The position numbers and the translations under genes were made by a program. The notes under the pieces were generated by a model. That model worked only from the letters and a program-made list of their open reading frames with translations. It had not been told where the DNA came from and did no database searches. This document shows, one piece after another, positions 16,053-25,131 of a stretch of DNA of 64,000 nucleotides (position 1 is its first letter; the number at the start of each line of letters is the position of its first letter). Source of the stretch: UTCHB3 sp964531325 (GTDB lineage Bacteria > Bacteroidota > Ignavibacteria > Ignavibacteriales > Ignavibacteriaceae); assembly GCA_964531325.1 (NCBI GenBank), contig CAZHCW010000002.1:62001-126000 (forward strand). Direction: 5' to 3'.

Positions 16053-18876
16053 CACTCACATAAGTCTCAACAAAATCCACAATCTTCATTATAACCCTCT
16101 CCGCGACTTTTCTCCTTAGCAGCACCGACGGCGTTTCTTCCAAAATCTTTATAATATCTCCCGTAAGCGGCAGTTTCTCCGAAAAAATGTATTGACTGAT
16201 CACAATCTGAAGGTTCTCGCGTGAAATATTCTCTTCTGTGCAGATCGCCTGAAGAGCTTTTTCTCTCTCAATTTCCCAATATTTCCTGAATTCCTCCTCT
16301 ATAGCTTCTTCATCTACAATTGAAGGCAGATTCTCCCTGATGAACTTCATTATCATCTCTTTTTTGCTCCTCATTTCAGGAGTTCCACCCAGGAGGTCTT
16401 CGATACTCTCCTCAATCCGCTTTTTCTCTGATTCAAGTCCGTTTATATAATGGGCGAGCAATTTTAATATGTAAGCAACATTTACATCATCCCTGTGGAG
16501 AAGTTCAAGCTCAAAATCGACATCATTTAATATCGATACTTTTTCAGTGTCTTCTTTTAATTTGTGATAAATATCAAGATATTTACTTTTATAGTCCTCA
16601 TAATCCTGTTCTTTCATATCGAGATGATACCATGAAAAATCGACAAATGATTTCAGGACATTCATAATCCTTAATATCTTCCTGAAAGCAAAAACAAACG
16701 CCACATCCTCATCCCTGGTTTGATATTCATTAACGGTGTCAATAGTTGGAGCTATAATCAGAAGTTCGGCATATGCATCATTAAACTTTTTCACATAAAC
16801 ATCGTAGGGCTCAATGAAAATGGTTTCTTTGGCATCTTTGTATGAGAACAGTGCGAGTGCAAAATCAGTAGCTTCTTTCAAGTTGCGGAAACAAACTATA
16901 TTTCCCTGCGATTTCCGTTCGTTGAGAATCCTGTTTGTGCGACTGTAAGCCTGAATGAGTCCGTGATGTTTTAAGTTTTTATCAACATAAAGTGTATTAA
17001 GATTCACAGAATCAAAACCCGTAAGGAACATATTAACAACAAGAAGAATGTCAATCTCTTTGTTTCGAACCTTCTTTGAAATGTCGTTATAATAGTTGTA
17101 AAATGATTGACTCTCTTTTGTGCTGAATTTGGTATTAAACATCGAGTTGTAATCACCGATAAATTCCTCTAATTTGTCACGGGAGAGGGGATTTACCCAA
17201 CCTGAATTTCCATTTGGAAGTGTCTCATCAAACACCTGTTGACCATCCGCATCGGGGTCATCCTCGTTTGCCGCATAACTAAATATCGTGGCGATTTTAA
17301 GGTTATGTGCGCCCTCTTCTTTTCGAGTTCTAAAAAACTCATAATATTTGATCAATGTTTGAATGCTACTGCAACAAAGAATTGCCGTAAACTCGCGTGA
17401 ATGTGTTTTTCGGTCGTGGTTGGCGATAATGTAGTCGGTGATTTTCCGAGTTCTTTCTGGAGATTCAAAAAGTTCCTTTGTGTCAATTCCTTCAACTTCA
17501 ATATCTACAAAGTTTTTGCCCTCTTTTTCTTTATATTTCCCGATATATTCAACAGAAAAACGAAGTACATTTTCATCCCGGATTGCATCAGTAATCAGGT
17601 ACTTGTGTAAACATTCATCAAAAAGTTCTTTTGTTGTCCGTTTACCAAGTTCATTTTGTACGGCATTATCAACAAAAATTGGAGTTCCGGTAAAACCAAA
17701 TAACTGTGCATTTTTGAAAAAGTTACGGATTCTGTTATGTGTTTCACCAAACTGACTGCGATGGCACTCATCAAAAATGAAAACAATTTTTTGATCCCTC
17801 AGGAAGTTAATCTCTTTTTGAAAATGGGATTTAAAGATCGCATTATTCAATTTTTGAATTGTCGTAACAATCAATTTTGTATTGGTATCGGATAGCTGTC
17901 TCACAAGAGAAGTCGTGTTATTTGTTGCATCAACACATCCCGCAGAAAAGCTGTTAAATTCTCTCGAGGTTTGATAATCGAGGTCTTTTCTGTCAACCAC
18001 AAAAATAACTTTTTGCACTTTTTTTAATCGCATTAAAACCTGAGCGGCTTTAAATGAAGTAAGGGTTTTGCCCGAACCCGTTGTGTGCCAGATATAACCG
18101 TTTTTGTCGGTTTCTTCCACCCGATGAAGAATCGCCTCGATTGCATAAAACTGATAGGGTCTTAAAACCATCAGAATTTTTTGAGTCTGATTCAGCACCA
18201 CATATTTTACGATCATTTTAGAGATGTGACACGGTTCCAGAAAATCACGGGTAAAAAGTTCAAGTTGGGAGAGAATTTTATTCTCTTTGTTGGTCCAGAA
18301 GAAGGTCTGTTTAAACGACTGATTTTTATTGTTGGCGTAATATTTTGTGTTTACTCCGTTACTGATAACAAAAATCTGCACAAAATTATAAAGTCCGGCA
18401 GAACTGCCAAATGTATATCGTTGATAACGATTAATTTGATTAAAAGCCTCTTTTAGTTCAATCCCGCGTCTTTTAAGTTCAATTTGTATCAGAGGCAGTC
18501 CATTAATCAGGATAGTTACATCATAACGATTTTGGTAGGTACCTTCCATTGTCACCTGATTTGTCACCTGGTAGTGGTTTTGGCACCATCTGTCCTGTTC
18601 CAAAAATTTTACATAAAAATCAGAGTTGTCATCACGAACCAGGTGCATCCTTTCACGAAGAGTTGTAGCTCTTTCAAAAACATTCCCTCTGTTTAAATGA
18701 TTAAGAATCTTGTCAAATTCAGATTGAGAGAACACCGTTTCGTTTAACCACCCAAGTTCATGCCTCAGATTAGAAAGAAGATCGGCCTCGTTATTGATCT
18801 TAACATAATTATATCCAAGGTCTTTTAATTCCTGAATTAACTTCGTTTCAAGTATGTTTTCTGATTCGTACGACAT
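16048..18876 (-). CDS. hsdR: Type I restriction enzyme, R subunit
   Basis: A 942-residue motor and nuclease subunit. The N-terminal nuclease domain has the PD-(D/E)xK-like stretch LIQIELKRRG. The SF2 translocase follows, with Walker A TGSGKTLTSFKAAQ near residue 265, Walker B FDECHRSQFG, motif III FGFTGTPIF, and a late helicase motif in the LIQAYSRTNRILN region. The C-terminal helical part should bind the methylase core. The gene is on the same strand as hsdM-rhuM-hsdS but is separated from hsdS by the AbiE pair on the other strand, so it needs its own promoter in 18877-19092. It looks intact. Confidence 0.95.
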   Translation of the reverse strand: MSYESENILETKLIQELKDLGYNYVKINNEADLLSNLRHELGWLNETVFSQSEFDKILNHLNRGNVFERATTLRERMHLVRDDNSDFYVKFLEQDRWCQNHYQVTNQVTMEGTYQNRYDVTILINGLPLIQIELKRRGIELKEAFNQINRYQRYTFGSSAGLYNFVQIFVISNGVNTKYYANNKNQSFKQTFFWTNKENKILSQLELFTRDFLEPCHISKMIVKYVVLNQTQKILMVLRPYQFYAIEAILHRVEETDKNGYIWHTTGSGKTLTSFKAAQVLMRLKKVQKVIFVVDRKDLDYQTSREFNSFSAGCVDATNNTTSLVRQLSDTNTKLIVTTIQKLNNAIFKSHFQKEINFLRDQKIVFIFDECHRSQFGETHNRIRNFFKNAQLFGFTGTPIFVDNAVQNELGKRTTKELFDECLHKYLITDAIRDENVLRFSVEYIGKYKEKEGKNFVDIEVEGIDTKELFESPERTRKITDYIIANHDRKTHSREFTAILCCSSIQTLIKYYEFFRTRKEEGAHNLKIATIFSYAANEDDPDADGQQVFDETLPNGNSGWVNPLSRDKLEEFIGDYNSMFNTKFSTKESQSFYNYYNDISKKVRNKEIDILLVVNMFLTGFDSVNLNTLYVDKNLKHHGLIQAYSRTNRILNERKSQGNIVCFRNLKEATDFALALFSYKDAKETIFIEPYDVYVKKFNDAYAELLIIAPTIDTVNEYQTRDEDVAFVFAFRKILRIMNVLKSFVDFSWYHLDMKEQDYEDYKSKYLDIYHKLKEDTEKVSILNDVDFELELLHRDDVNVAYILKLLAHYINGLESEKKRIEESIEDLLGGTPEMRSKKEMIMKFIRENLPSIVDEEAIEEEFRKYWEIEREKALQAICTEENISRENLQIVISQYIFSEKLPLTGDIIKILEETPSVLLRRKVAERVIMKIVDFVETYVSE

Positions 18877-19043
18877 ATTATAATTTTCTTTAATGTTTTA
18901 TCAATTCAACAAAAAGTTGATTTTCAAAAATAAACTTTTATTCTGTTATATTGATATTCTAATCTAAAACTACTCGTTTGTTTTTTTTACGATAAAATAT
19001 GGATAAATTTATTAACTTACTACTCGGAAAAAATGAAATTAAC

Positions 19044-19074
19044 TTGTCGCAAATATTTACTATTTTTGCGACAA
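19044..19074 (+). promoter_or_regulatory. Palindromic operator overlapping the abiE promoter
   Basis: A perfect 10-base inverted repeat, TTGTCGCAAA (19044-19053) and TTTGCGACAA (19065-19074), with an 11-base spacer. The right arm overlaps TATTTTTG (19061-19068), a match to the Bacteroidota -7 consensus TAnnTTTG. It ends 18 bases before the proposed AbiEi start. AbiEi antitoxins are known to autorepress through inverted repeats in their promoters, so this is the likely site. Confidence 0.65.
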
Positions 19075-19092
19075 AAAAGAGGCAAAAAAGTG

Positions 19093-19704
19093 ATGGAACC
19101 CATTGAATTACAAGTAGTTAACAAAATAAAAAAAGCCAGGAGGGGTACGCTTTTTTTTACAATCGATTTTCGAAAATTGGGGAGTGCCAAAACCATTAAT
19201 AAAGCTCTTGAGCGACAGGTGCAATCGAATGAATTATATCGGGTTGCGAGGGGGATTTATGCTCGACCCAGGAAAGATAAAATCACAGGTTTAATCACAC
19301 CGGGTATCGACGAGATTGCCAGAGCCATTGCAAAAAGAGACAGGGCACGAATTTTACCAACCGGAAGTTTTGCTTTATACAAGTTGGGACTAACCTCACA
19401 AGTGCCGTTAAATGTAGTCTATTATACCGACGCCTCGGCTCGTAAAATCAGAATAGGAAAATTTACAATTACCTTTAAAAAAACGAGTGCAAAGAATCTT
19501 TCGATGATCGGTAGTATCAGCAAACTGGCGATTTTGGCTCTTAAGGAAATTGGTGAAGACAATGTTACTACAGAAGAAATAACAAAAATCACTGAATTAC
19601 TGAGAGAAGAAAAACCCTTTCATTTAAAGCATGATTTAAAACTGGCACCCAACTGGATAAGAGAAATAATAGAAAAATACATGAAGGGAAAGATTGATGA
19701 ATGA
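19093..19704 (+). CDS. Type IV toxin-antitoxin antitoxin, AbiEi/DUF6088 family
   Basis: The frame opens at 19033, but the first 20 codons overlap the palindromic operator, so I use the ATG at 19093 (203 residues). The N-terminal winged-helix region contains GTLFFTIDFRKLGSAKTINK and ELYRVARGIYARP, typical of DUF6088/AbiEi_4-type antitoxins. The second half contains RARILPTGSFALYKLGLTSQ. Family members neutralise AbiEii without stable binding and repress their own promoter. The stop overlaps the start of the toxin gene by 8 bases. Confidence 0.85.
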   Translation: MEPIELQVVNKIKKARRGTLFFTIDFRKLGSAKTINKALERQVQSNELYRVARGIYARPRKDKITGLITPGIDEIARAIAKRDRARILPTGSFALYKLGLTSQVPLNVVYYTDASARKIRIGKFTITFKKTSAKNLSMIGSISKLAILALKEIGEDNVTTEEITKITELLREEKPFHLKHDLKLAPNWIREIIEKYMKGKIDE

Positions 19705-20731
19705 TAATTCTCATTTAAATGAGTGGCTAAAATTATCTAATGAACAAAAAATTAATGTGTTTACCAAGGCCGGAGAAAAGATTGGTTTATCTGCCATGGC
19801 GATTGAGAAAGATTGGTGGGTGGTTCATACTCTATCTTTAATTTCCTCAATGGATTGTGCAGGCTCCTTAATCTTCAAAGGTGGCACTTCATTGAGCAAA
19901 GGATGGAACCTGATCCAACGGTTTTCGGAAGACATAGATTTGGCTTTAGACAGAAGTTTTCTTGGATTTCCGGAGCAACTTGCGAAAGCAGAAATTAGAA
20001 GACTAAGAAAGAGGTCATTTGAATATGTAACGAACATCTTTGTAAAAGAACTTGCCGAAAAATTTAAAAAGGTGGGCTTTGATGATGTCGAAGTAAAAGA
20101 TCGTAAAGTGGATAATCATGATCAGGATCCTACTATAGTAGAAATTTATTACCCAAAGCTCACTGAAACTGACTCATACATGAAGCCCGGGGTTTTGGTT
20201 GAAATAGGTTTTCGTTCTCTGGGGGAGCCATTTACAAATATGTTGTTTCGTTCAATGGTAGCCGAAAATTTTCCATCCGAATCATTTGCAGATAAGCTGA
20301 TTACAATTTCAACCGTAAATCCTGAAAGGACATTCCTTGAAAAAATCTTTTTACTACATGAAGAGCATCAAAGACCTCAGGAAAAAATTCGAGTCGAACG
20401 AATGAGCAGACATTTGTATGATATTGAGAAGATAAGTAAAAGCGAATACGGTAAGAAGGCTTTAGAAGACCCGGATCTTTATCAAACGATAGTCGCACAT
20501 CGGAAAAAATTTACTCACATAGCAGGGATTGATTACAATTGGCATGCACCTGCTTCACTCCGGTTTGTTCCTCCTGATAGTTTGCTTGGAGAGTGGAAAT
20601 CAGATTATAACAAAATGATAGAAAATATGATTTATGGTGATTCTTTGGAATTCGATGACCTCATTCAACAGCTTACAAACTTACAGACACAATTTAATGC
20701 ACTGGACTGGAAAATAAACATTGAAGATTAA
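19697..20731 (+). CDS. Type IV toxin, AbiEii/AbiGii nucleotidyltransferase family
   Basis: 344 residues from the ATG at 19697 (a TTG at 19694 is also in frame). The nucleotidyltransferase signature is complete: FKGGTSLSKGW near residue 55, then RFSEDIDLAL, which gives the GS/GT-x9-DxD-type metal site. FLEKIFLLHEE further on is also typical. AbiEii toxins transfer nucleotides to tRNA or other acceptors and stop growth, giving phage abortive infection. The gene overlaps its antitoxin, so the two are coupled. It converges on hsdS. Confidence 0.9.
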   Translation: MNDNSHLNEWLKLSNEQKINVFTKAGEKIGLSAMAIEKDWWVVHTLSLISSMDCAGSLIFKGGTSLSKGWNLIQRFSEDIDLALDRSFLGFPEQLAKAEIRRLRKRSFEYVTNIFVKELAEKFKKVGFDDVEVKDRKVDNHDQDPTIVEIYYPKLTETDSYMKPGVLVEIGFRSLGEPFTNMLFRSMVAENFPSESFADKLITISTVNPERTFLEKIFLLHEEHQRPQEKIRVERMSRHLYDIEKISKSEYGKKALEDPDLYQTIVAHRKKFTHIAGIDYNWHAPASLRFVPPDSLLGEWKSDYNKMIENMIYGDSLEFDDLIQQLTNLQTQFNALDWKINIED

Positions 20732-20783
20732 AATATGAAGAACCCCACGGAAAATACCCCCATTTTCCCGTAAAAATCCAAAC

Positions 20784-20828
20784 TTTATCCTCCCCTCTCA
20801 TTTTAGGAGAGGGGTCGGGGGTGAGGTC
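20784..20828. repeat. GC-rich palindromic intergenic element, copy 2
   Basis: Inverse copy of the element at 1501-1545. It has a perfect 8-base stem (CCCCTCTC with GAGAGGGG, 7-base loop) extended by GTCGGGGGTGAGGTC. It lies between the convergent abiEii and hsdS genes, seven bases beyond the hsdS stop, and may also stop transcription from either side. Confidence 0.75.
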
Positions 20829-20834
20829 GGGGGT

Positions 20835-22019
20835 CTAAACAAACATCTGCTGAAGCAACCCCTTTTTATACTCCTTTGTCTTTTCTATCTGTGAATTTAC
20901 AATATCAATCGTTCGGTCAATCCCTGATAAAAAGTCAGCAATTTTTTGCTGCTCGGGGAGAGAGGGGAGAAGGAATGAAAATTCAGCGACCAACGACCAA
21001 TCAGCCCTTGGCATTTTAGAACCTGAAGAAATATTTGCGATATCAACAAAATTATTTGTCTGTACGAGATAAAAAAGAAAATTATTTATCATATGACTGC
21101 TAGTTAAAACCCAAATTTCTGAAGAACAAACCCCATTAAAAGAAGGTCTTAAGTACTTTCTTAAATAAGGTCTTAGTTTTCCAAACAAGACATCACCTGC
21201 CTTAAAAACATTTTTAATACTTCCTACAGTTGTGCTGCTGGAATAACCTAAAAGCCTTCCAGTTCCACTATCCAAGTGTTCTAATTCGACACATTTGTAT
21301 TTTGTTTTTTCAAACGATGGATTGTATTTTGTCGATTTGCTGGTTACCACTTCCCCCAGTCTCTTCTCCTCCCAATCCGCAAAATCATTCCCATCCTTAT
21401 CTTTAAATCTAATTTCCTGCGAGAAGATTTTTTGCATAATGCCTTTTTTGTAATTCTCGAGAAGGGTTTTCTTTTTTGTCAGAAGTTGAATAACATTATC
21501 AACTGATGATAAAAATGTGGCGATTTTTTGCTGTTCTTCGAGGGAGGGGAGGGCGACAATGAGATTCCTGATTGTTGAAAGCGACACAAACTGTTGTGTC
21601 CCACCAACTTGAGAATCAGTGATCCTCTTAACAAGTATGGGACTAAATAGATAAGTAAGCAAAAAACTATTTAATAGCTGTTCACTCTGCTTAACAAGCG
21701 CAACATTTTTAATTGCAAAACCGGCGGATTTCACAATAACTGCATTCCCAATCGTACCGATCATTCCAAAAAGAATATCCCCAACTTCAACAATTGATCT
21801 CTTGTTAAAATTGTCATAATCAATTTGAGAAATATAGTTTACCGTTGAAAAATCAATTTCACCATTTGCCAGCAAATTTTTTGATGTAATAAATGGGTAT
21901 CCATGACTAACATATTTTGGAGAATCATGAGTCCCATCCCGGACATCTGAGACCGAACCCAATCTTCTCTCCTCCCACTCACCAACAAACCCGGGAAACC
22001 TCAATTTTGGGACATTCAT
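20835..22019 (-). CDS. hsdS: Type I restriction-modification specificity subunit
   Basis: 394 residues with the usual two half-sites. Target-recognition domain 1 follows RFPGFVGEWEERRLG and ends at LPSLEEQQKIATFLSSVD with a helical spacer. Domain 2 follows FADWEEKRLGEV and ends at LPSLPEQQKIADFLSGID plus a second helix. The two domains differ in sequence, implying a bipartite asymmetric recognition site that cannot be read from sequence. The start ATG overlaps the rhuM stop (ATGA). Confidence 0.95.
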   Translation of the reverse strand: MNVPKLRFPGFVGEWEERRLGSVSDVRDGTHDSPKYVSHGYPFITSKNLLANGEIDFSTVNYISQIDYDNFNKRSIVEVGDILFGMIGTIGNAVIVKSAGFAIKNVALVKQSEQLLNSFLLTYLFSPILVKRITDSQVGGTQQFVSLSTIRNLIVALPSLEEQQKIATFLSSVDNVIQLLTKKKTLLENYKKGIMQKIFSQEIRFKDKDGNDFADWEEKRLGEVVTSKSTKYNPSFEKTKYKCVELEHLDSGTGRLLGYSSSTTVGSIKNVFKAGDVLFGKLRPYLRKYLRPSFNGVCSSEIWVLTSSHMINNFLFYLVQTNNFVDIANISSGSKMPRADWSLVAEFSFLLPSLPEQQKIADFLSGIDRTIDIVNSQIEKTKEYKKGLLQQMFV

Positions 22020-23041
22020 GATTTTCCCTCGTTATATTTGTGTTGTTGTTCGAGAAGTCTCAATTCTTCAAGATCATCGCGGTCGGCGTTATAGAGATAT
22101 TCATGCTTCCGTTTTTCATCAAAAATTTCATAGATTGATTTAACCTTTTCTTCCATCTCGGCATTTGAGATTTTTCCCGAACCCTCGAGAAGTTTTTTAT
22201 CGTTTAAATCAATAATTTTATTGATATTTTCCTTCCAGAAATTGATCGTAATATCTTTTCTGTTTTTGGCTCTCAGTTCGGCTGTTTCGAGAAAGACCAC
22301 AACAAATCTATTGAGTGAATCGATTTCATCCTCGCTAAGATAGTTTTTAGCGATATATATATCTTGTTTTCTGACAACAGAGCCTTGCCAGGCGGTAAGA
22401 GCCATATTGGGTTTATCCGCATCAGCTCTACTAATCACAATTTCAGCTGCGGTTTTTCCGGTGATGGCATAGAGGAGTTTGTTTTGAGTCTCAGCAAAAA
22501 ACATCTGTGTAGCTTTGTCGGATGGGTCATAATCGCTTGAGATGGCAAAGAGGTCGCGCACCTTTTGATAAAATCTTTTTTCTGATGCACGAATATCCCT
22601 GATGCGGGCGAGAAGTTCGTCGAAGTAGTCAGGTCTGCCATCGGGATTTTTGAGTCTGTCGTCATCCATGACATACCCTTTGATCATAAACTCCTTCAGG
22701 TTTCTGTTAGCCCACTGCCTGAACTGTGTGCCTCTGAAGCTTTTAACACGAAAACCAATGGCGAGGATCATATCGAGAGAGTAGAATAAAACCTTGTAAT
22801 TCTTACCATCTGCGGCAGTATGTAAGAAATACTTACATACTGAAGATCGCTCTAACTCCTTTTCTTTCAATATGTTATTGGCATGGAGCGTTATATTCAC
22901 CCTTGAGGTGTCAAAAAGTTCAGCCAGTTGATTTTGACTTAACCAGACTGAGCCATCCTTCGCCATGAGGGAAACGGAGCCTTTTCCGTCGGGGGTATTG
23001 TATATTATTATGTCTTGTCCATCACTCATATTATTACCCAT
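22016..23041 (-). CDS. rhuM: RhuM family protein
   Basis: About 341 residues. The N-terminal part has the RhuM signature: SVSLMAKDGSVWLSQNQLAE, FDTSRVNITLHANNI, YFLHTAADGKNYKVLFYSLD and FRGTQFRQWANRNLKEFMI. The Bro/KilA-N-like character of this region suggests DNA binding. The C-terminal half has a Fic/DOC-like helical stretch. RhuM was first noted in Salmonella pathogenicity island 3, but homologues mostly sit inside type I restriction operons. Here it is coupled at both ends: the start overlaps the hsdM stop (TGATG) and its stop overlaps hsdS. Its biochemical role is not established. Confidence 0.9.
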   Translation of the reverse strand: MGNNMSDGQDIIIYNTPDGKGSVSLMAKDGSVWLSQNQLAELFDTSRVNITLHANNILKEKELERSSVCKYFLHTAADGKNYKVLFYSLDMILAIGFRVKSFRGTQFRQWANRNLKEFMIKGYVMDDDRLKNPDGRPDYFDELLARIRDIRASEKRFYQKVRDLFAISSDYDPSDKATQMFFAETQNKLLYAITGKTAAEIVISRADADKPNMALTAWQGSVVRKQDIYIAKNYLSEDEIDSLNRFVVVFLETAELRAKNRKDITINFWKENINKIIDLNDKKLLEGSGKISNAEMEEKVKSIYEIFDEKRKHEYLYNADRDDLEELRLLEQQHKYNEGKS

Positions 23042-24612
23042 CAAAACGGTTTTGAAATGTTGAGTTCCTCACAAAAACGGGCGACTGTTTCAAGTTCCTT
23101 TTTTAATTCGACATCAAGAGAGGTTAGTTCTTGAGCGATAACGGTGATATCAATTTGTTCCTCTTCCTCTGCGGTGTTTACATAGCGGGGGATATTGAGG
23201 TTAAAATCATTTTCACGGATTTGATCGATACTCGCCACAAAACTGAACTTATCAACAGATTTTCTCTCCCGGAAAGTTGTTATGATTCTCTCCACATCCT
23301 CATCACGAATGAAATTTTGTGTTTTTACTTTTTCATAAAAACGACTTGCATCGATAAAGATGATGTTATCAGGATTTTCCCGACACTTCTTAAAAACAAG
23401 GATACAAGTAGGGATGCCCGTTCCATAAAAGATATTTGCGGGGAGACCAATAACCGCATCGAGATAGTTTTTATCCTCAATCAGATAACGACGGATATGA
23501 CCCTCGGCAGCACCTCTAAAAAGCACTCCGTGGGGAAGAACCACAGCCATAGTTCCGTTTTCATCGAGGTGATGAATCATGTGTTCAACAAATGAATAAT
23601 CGGCTTTTGAGGAAGGAGGAAGTTTGCCTGCCTGACTGAATCTGTCATCACTCATAAAATGTGGATCGGCACTCCAGTTGGCAGAGAATGGGGGATTGGC
23701 AACCACAGCTTCAAATTTTTTATCGATATGTTGTGGTCGTTCGAGAGTATCATCCAATCGGATATCAAAATTTCTGTAATGAACTCCGTGAAGCAGCATG
23801 TTCATTCGGGCAAGGTTGTAGGTTGTTCTGTTGAGTTCCTGACCATAAAAGTTTGCAACCTCCACTTCCTTTGAAACCCGCAAAAGCAGTGAACCCGAAC
23901 CACAAGTTGGATCATAAACTGATTTTAATTGTGTTTTTCCACCCGTGACAATCTTTGCAAGGATTTTAGAAACCTGCTGCGGAGTATAAAATTCACCTGC
24001 TTTTTTACCCGCTCCACTGGCAAACTGACCAATAAGATATTCATAAGCATCACCCAGAACATCGGCATCTATCTCACGAAGTTTAAAATCGATTTGATCG
24101 AGTGATGCCATAATTTTAGCAATCACTTTGTTCCGGTCATCAGGGGATTTTCCAAGTTTGGTGGAGTTAAGGTCCATATCTTCGAAGAGACTGTTAAAAT
24201 CGTCTTCACTTTCCGTTCCCATCGTCGATTCCTCGATATGTTTCAGGATCCGTTGAAGGTCTTCGAGGATGAAGGTGGAGGCATTATCGGTAAAAATTGC
24301 ACTCCCTTTTTTGGCAAGGTCGCTGAAGAGTTCAGAAGGTTTGAGGAAAAAACCAAGTTCTTCAAGCGCATTATCTTTTATAGCTTCGAGGTAATCAATG
24401 CCTTTGGGGGTGTTTTCATCTATTTCAGAGTATTTTATTCCGTCGGGTTGAAGAATTTCATCAGCGAAGAGATGCATTCTTTCAGAGAGGTATTTATAGA
24501 AAATGAACCCCAGAACATAATCTTTAAATTCATCGGCATCCATTTTTCCGCGAAGAGTATTTGCAATATCCCAAAGTCTTGATTCGAGCTGTTTCTTTTG
24601 GTCTTCCGACAT
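23041..24612 (-). CDS. hsdM: Type I restriction-modification methyltransferase subunit
   Basis: 523 residues, an N6-adenine methyltransferase. An N-terminal helical HsdM_N domain comes first. Motif I is YDPTCGSGSLLLRV near residue 240, and catalytic motif IV is NPPFSANWS near residue 310. FYTPQQVSKIL just before motif I is typical of HsdM. It is the first gene of the hsdM-rhuM-hsdS operon, whose promoter must lie in the repeat-rich gap 24613-25131. Confidence 0.96.
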   Translation of the reverse strand: MSEDQKKQLESRLWDIANTLRGKMDADEFKDYVLGFIFYKYLSERMHLFADEILQPDGIKYSEIDENTPKGIDYLEAIKDNALEELGFFLKPSELFSDLAKKGSAIFTDNASTFILEDLQRILKHIEESTMGTESEDDFNSLFEDMDLNSTKLGKSPDDRNKVIAKIMASLDQIDFKLREIDADVLGDAYEYLIGQFASGAGKKAGEFYTPQQVSKILAKIVTGGKTQLKSVYDPTCGSGSLLLRVSKEVEVANFYGQELNRTTYNLARMNMLLHGVHYRNFDIRLDDTLERPQHIDKKFEAVVANPPFSANWSADPHFMSDDRFSQAGKLPPSSKADYSFVEHMIHHLDENGTMAVVLPHGVLFRGAAEGHIRRYLIEDKNYLDAVIGLPANIFYGTGIPTCILVFKKCRENPDNIIFIDASRFYEKVKTQNFIRDEDVERIITTFRERKSVDKFSFVASIDQIRENDFNLNIPRYVNTAEEEEQIDITVIAQELTSLDVELKKELETVARFCEELNISKPF

Positions 24613-24719
24613 GACAAACCTTTATTTTAAGCTTATATGATCATCTATTTTTGATTTGATAAAATTGTTAATGACATCATGGAAATTAGAGAAAATTTCC
24701 GAATTAAAAAAAAGCAAGC

Positions 24720-24980
24720 AGGGGACGCAGATCCACGCTGATTAAACGGATGAACGCAGAGGGGATTTTGAAATAGTTCCACGGATCGCACGGATTTAGC
24801 ACGGATTTCCACGGATAGGATTTTTTAACCGTGTGAGTGAGGAGTGGTAATCGTCCCGATTGCCCTATGCAAAATGAAACAGGTTGATAGAACGCGGATG
24901 ATGCGGATAAAGCGGATTATCGCGGATTTTTAAAGGGGACGCAGATACACGCAGATTAAACGGATTTTCGCAGAGGGGCC
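24720..24980. repeat. CACGGAT / GCGGAT word repeats in 519-base gap
   Basis: Two related blocks begin with GGGGACGCAGAT (24722 and 24938) and continue through ACGCTGATTAAACGGAT or ACGCAGATTAAACGGAT to CGCAGAGGGG. Between them are CACGGATTTAGCACGGATTT (24780s) and GAACGCGGATGATGCGGATA (24890s). The latter is the reverse complement of the segment at 1672-1706. The rest of the gap 24613-25131 contains the octamer array and the regulator promoter; no gene is seen. Confidence 0.7.
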
Positions 24981-24992
24981 CTCATACTATTG

Positions 24993-25052
24993 TACTGAAG
25001 TACTGAAGTTCCGAAGTTCCGAGGTTCTAAAGTTCTAAAGTTCTAAAGTTCC
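24993..25052. repeat. Degenerate tandem octamers, array 2
   Basis: Seven and a half head-to-tail 8-base units: TACTGAAG twice, TTCCGAAG, TTCCGAGG, TTCTAAAG three times, then TTCC. The first unit differs by one base from TACTCAAG of array 1 at 16021-16052. A third array with the same 8-base period is at 49788-49819. Confidence 0.75.
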
Positions 25053-25099
25053 CAAAAATACTTCTTGCACAATAACTATCTTTTGCTTAATTTTAACCG

Positions 25100-25115
25100 T
25101 TTCAAATTTTTGAAA
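25100..25115 (+). promoter_or_regulatory. Palindrome upstream of GbsR/MarR-type regulator
   Basis: TTTCAAATTTTTGAAA is a perfect 7-base inverted repeat with a 2-base centre, 16 bases before the regulator start. Its position suits autoregulation. A similar AT-rich palindrome follows the gene at 25651-25678. Confidence 0.45.
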
Positions 25116-25131
25116 TGTTAAAAACACAGAT

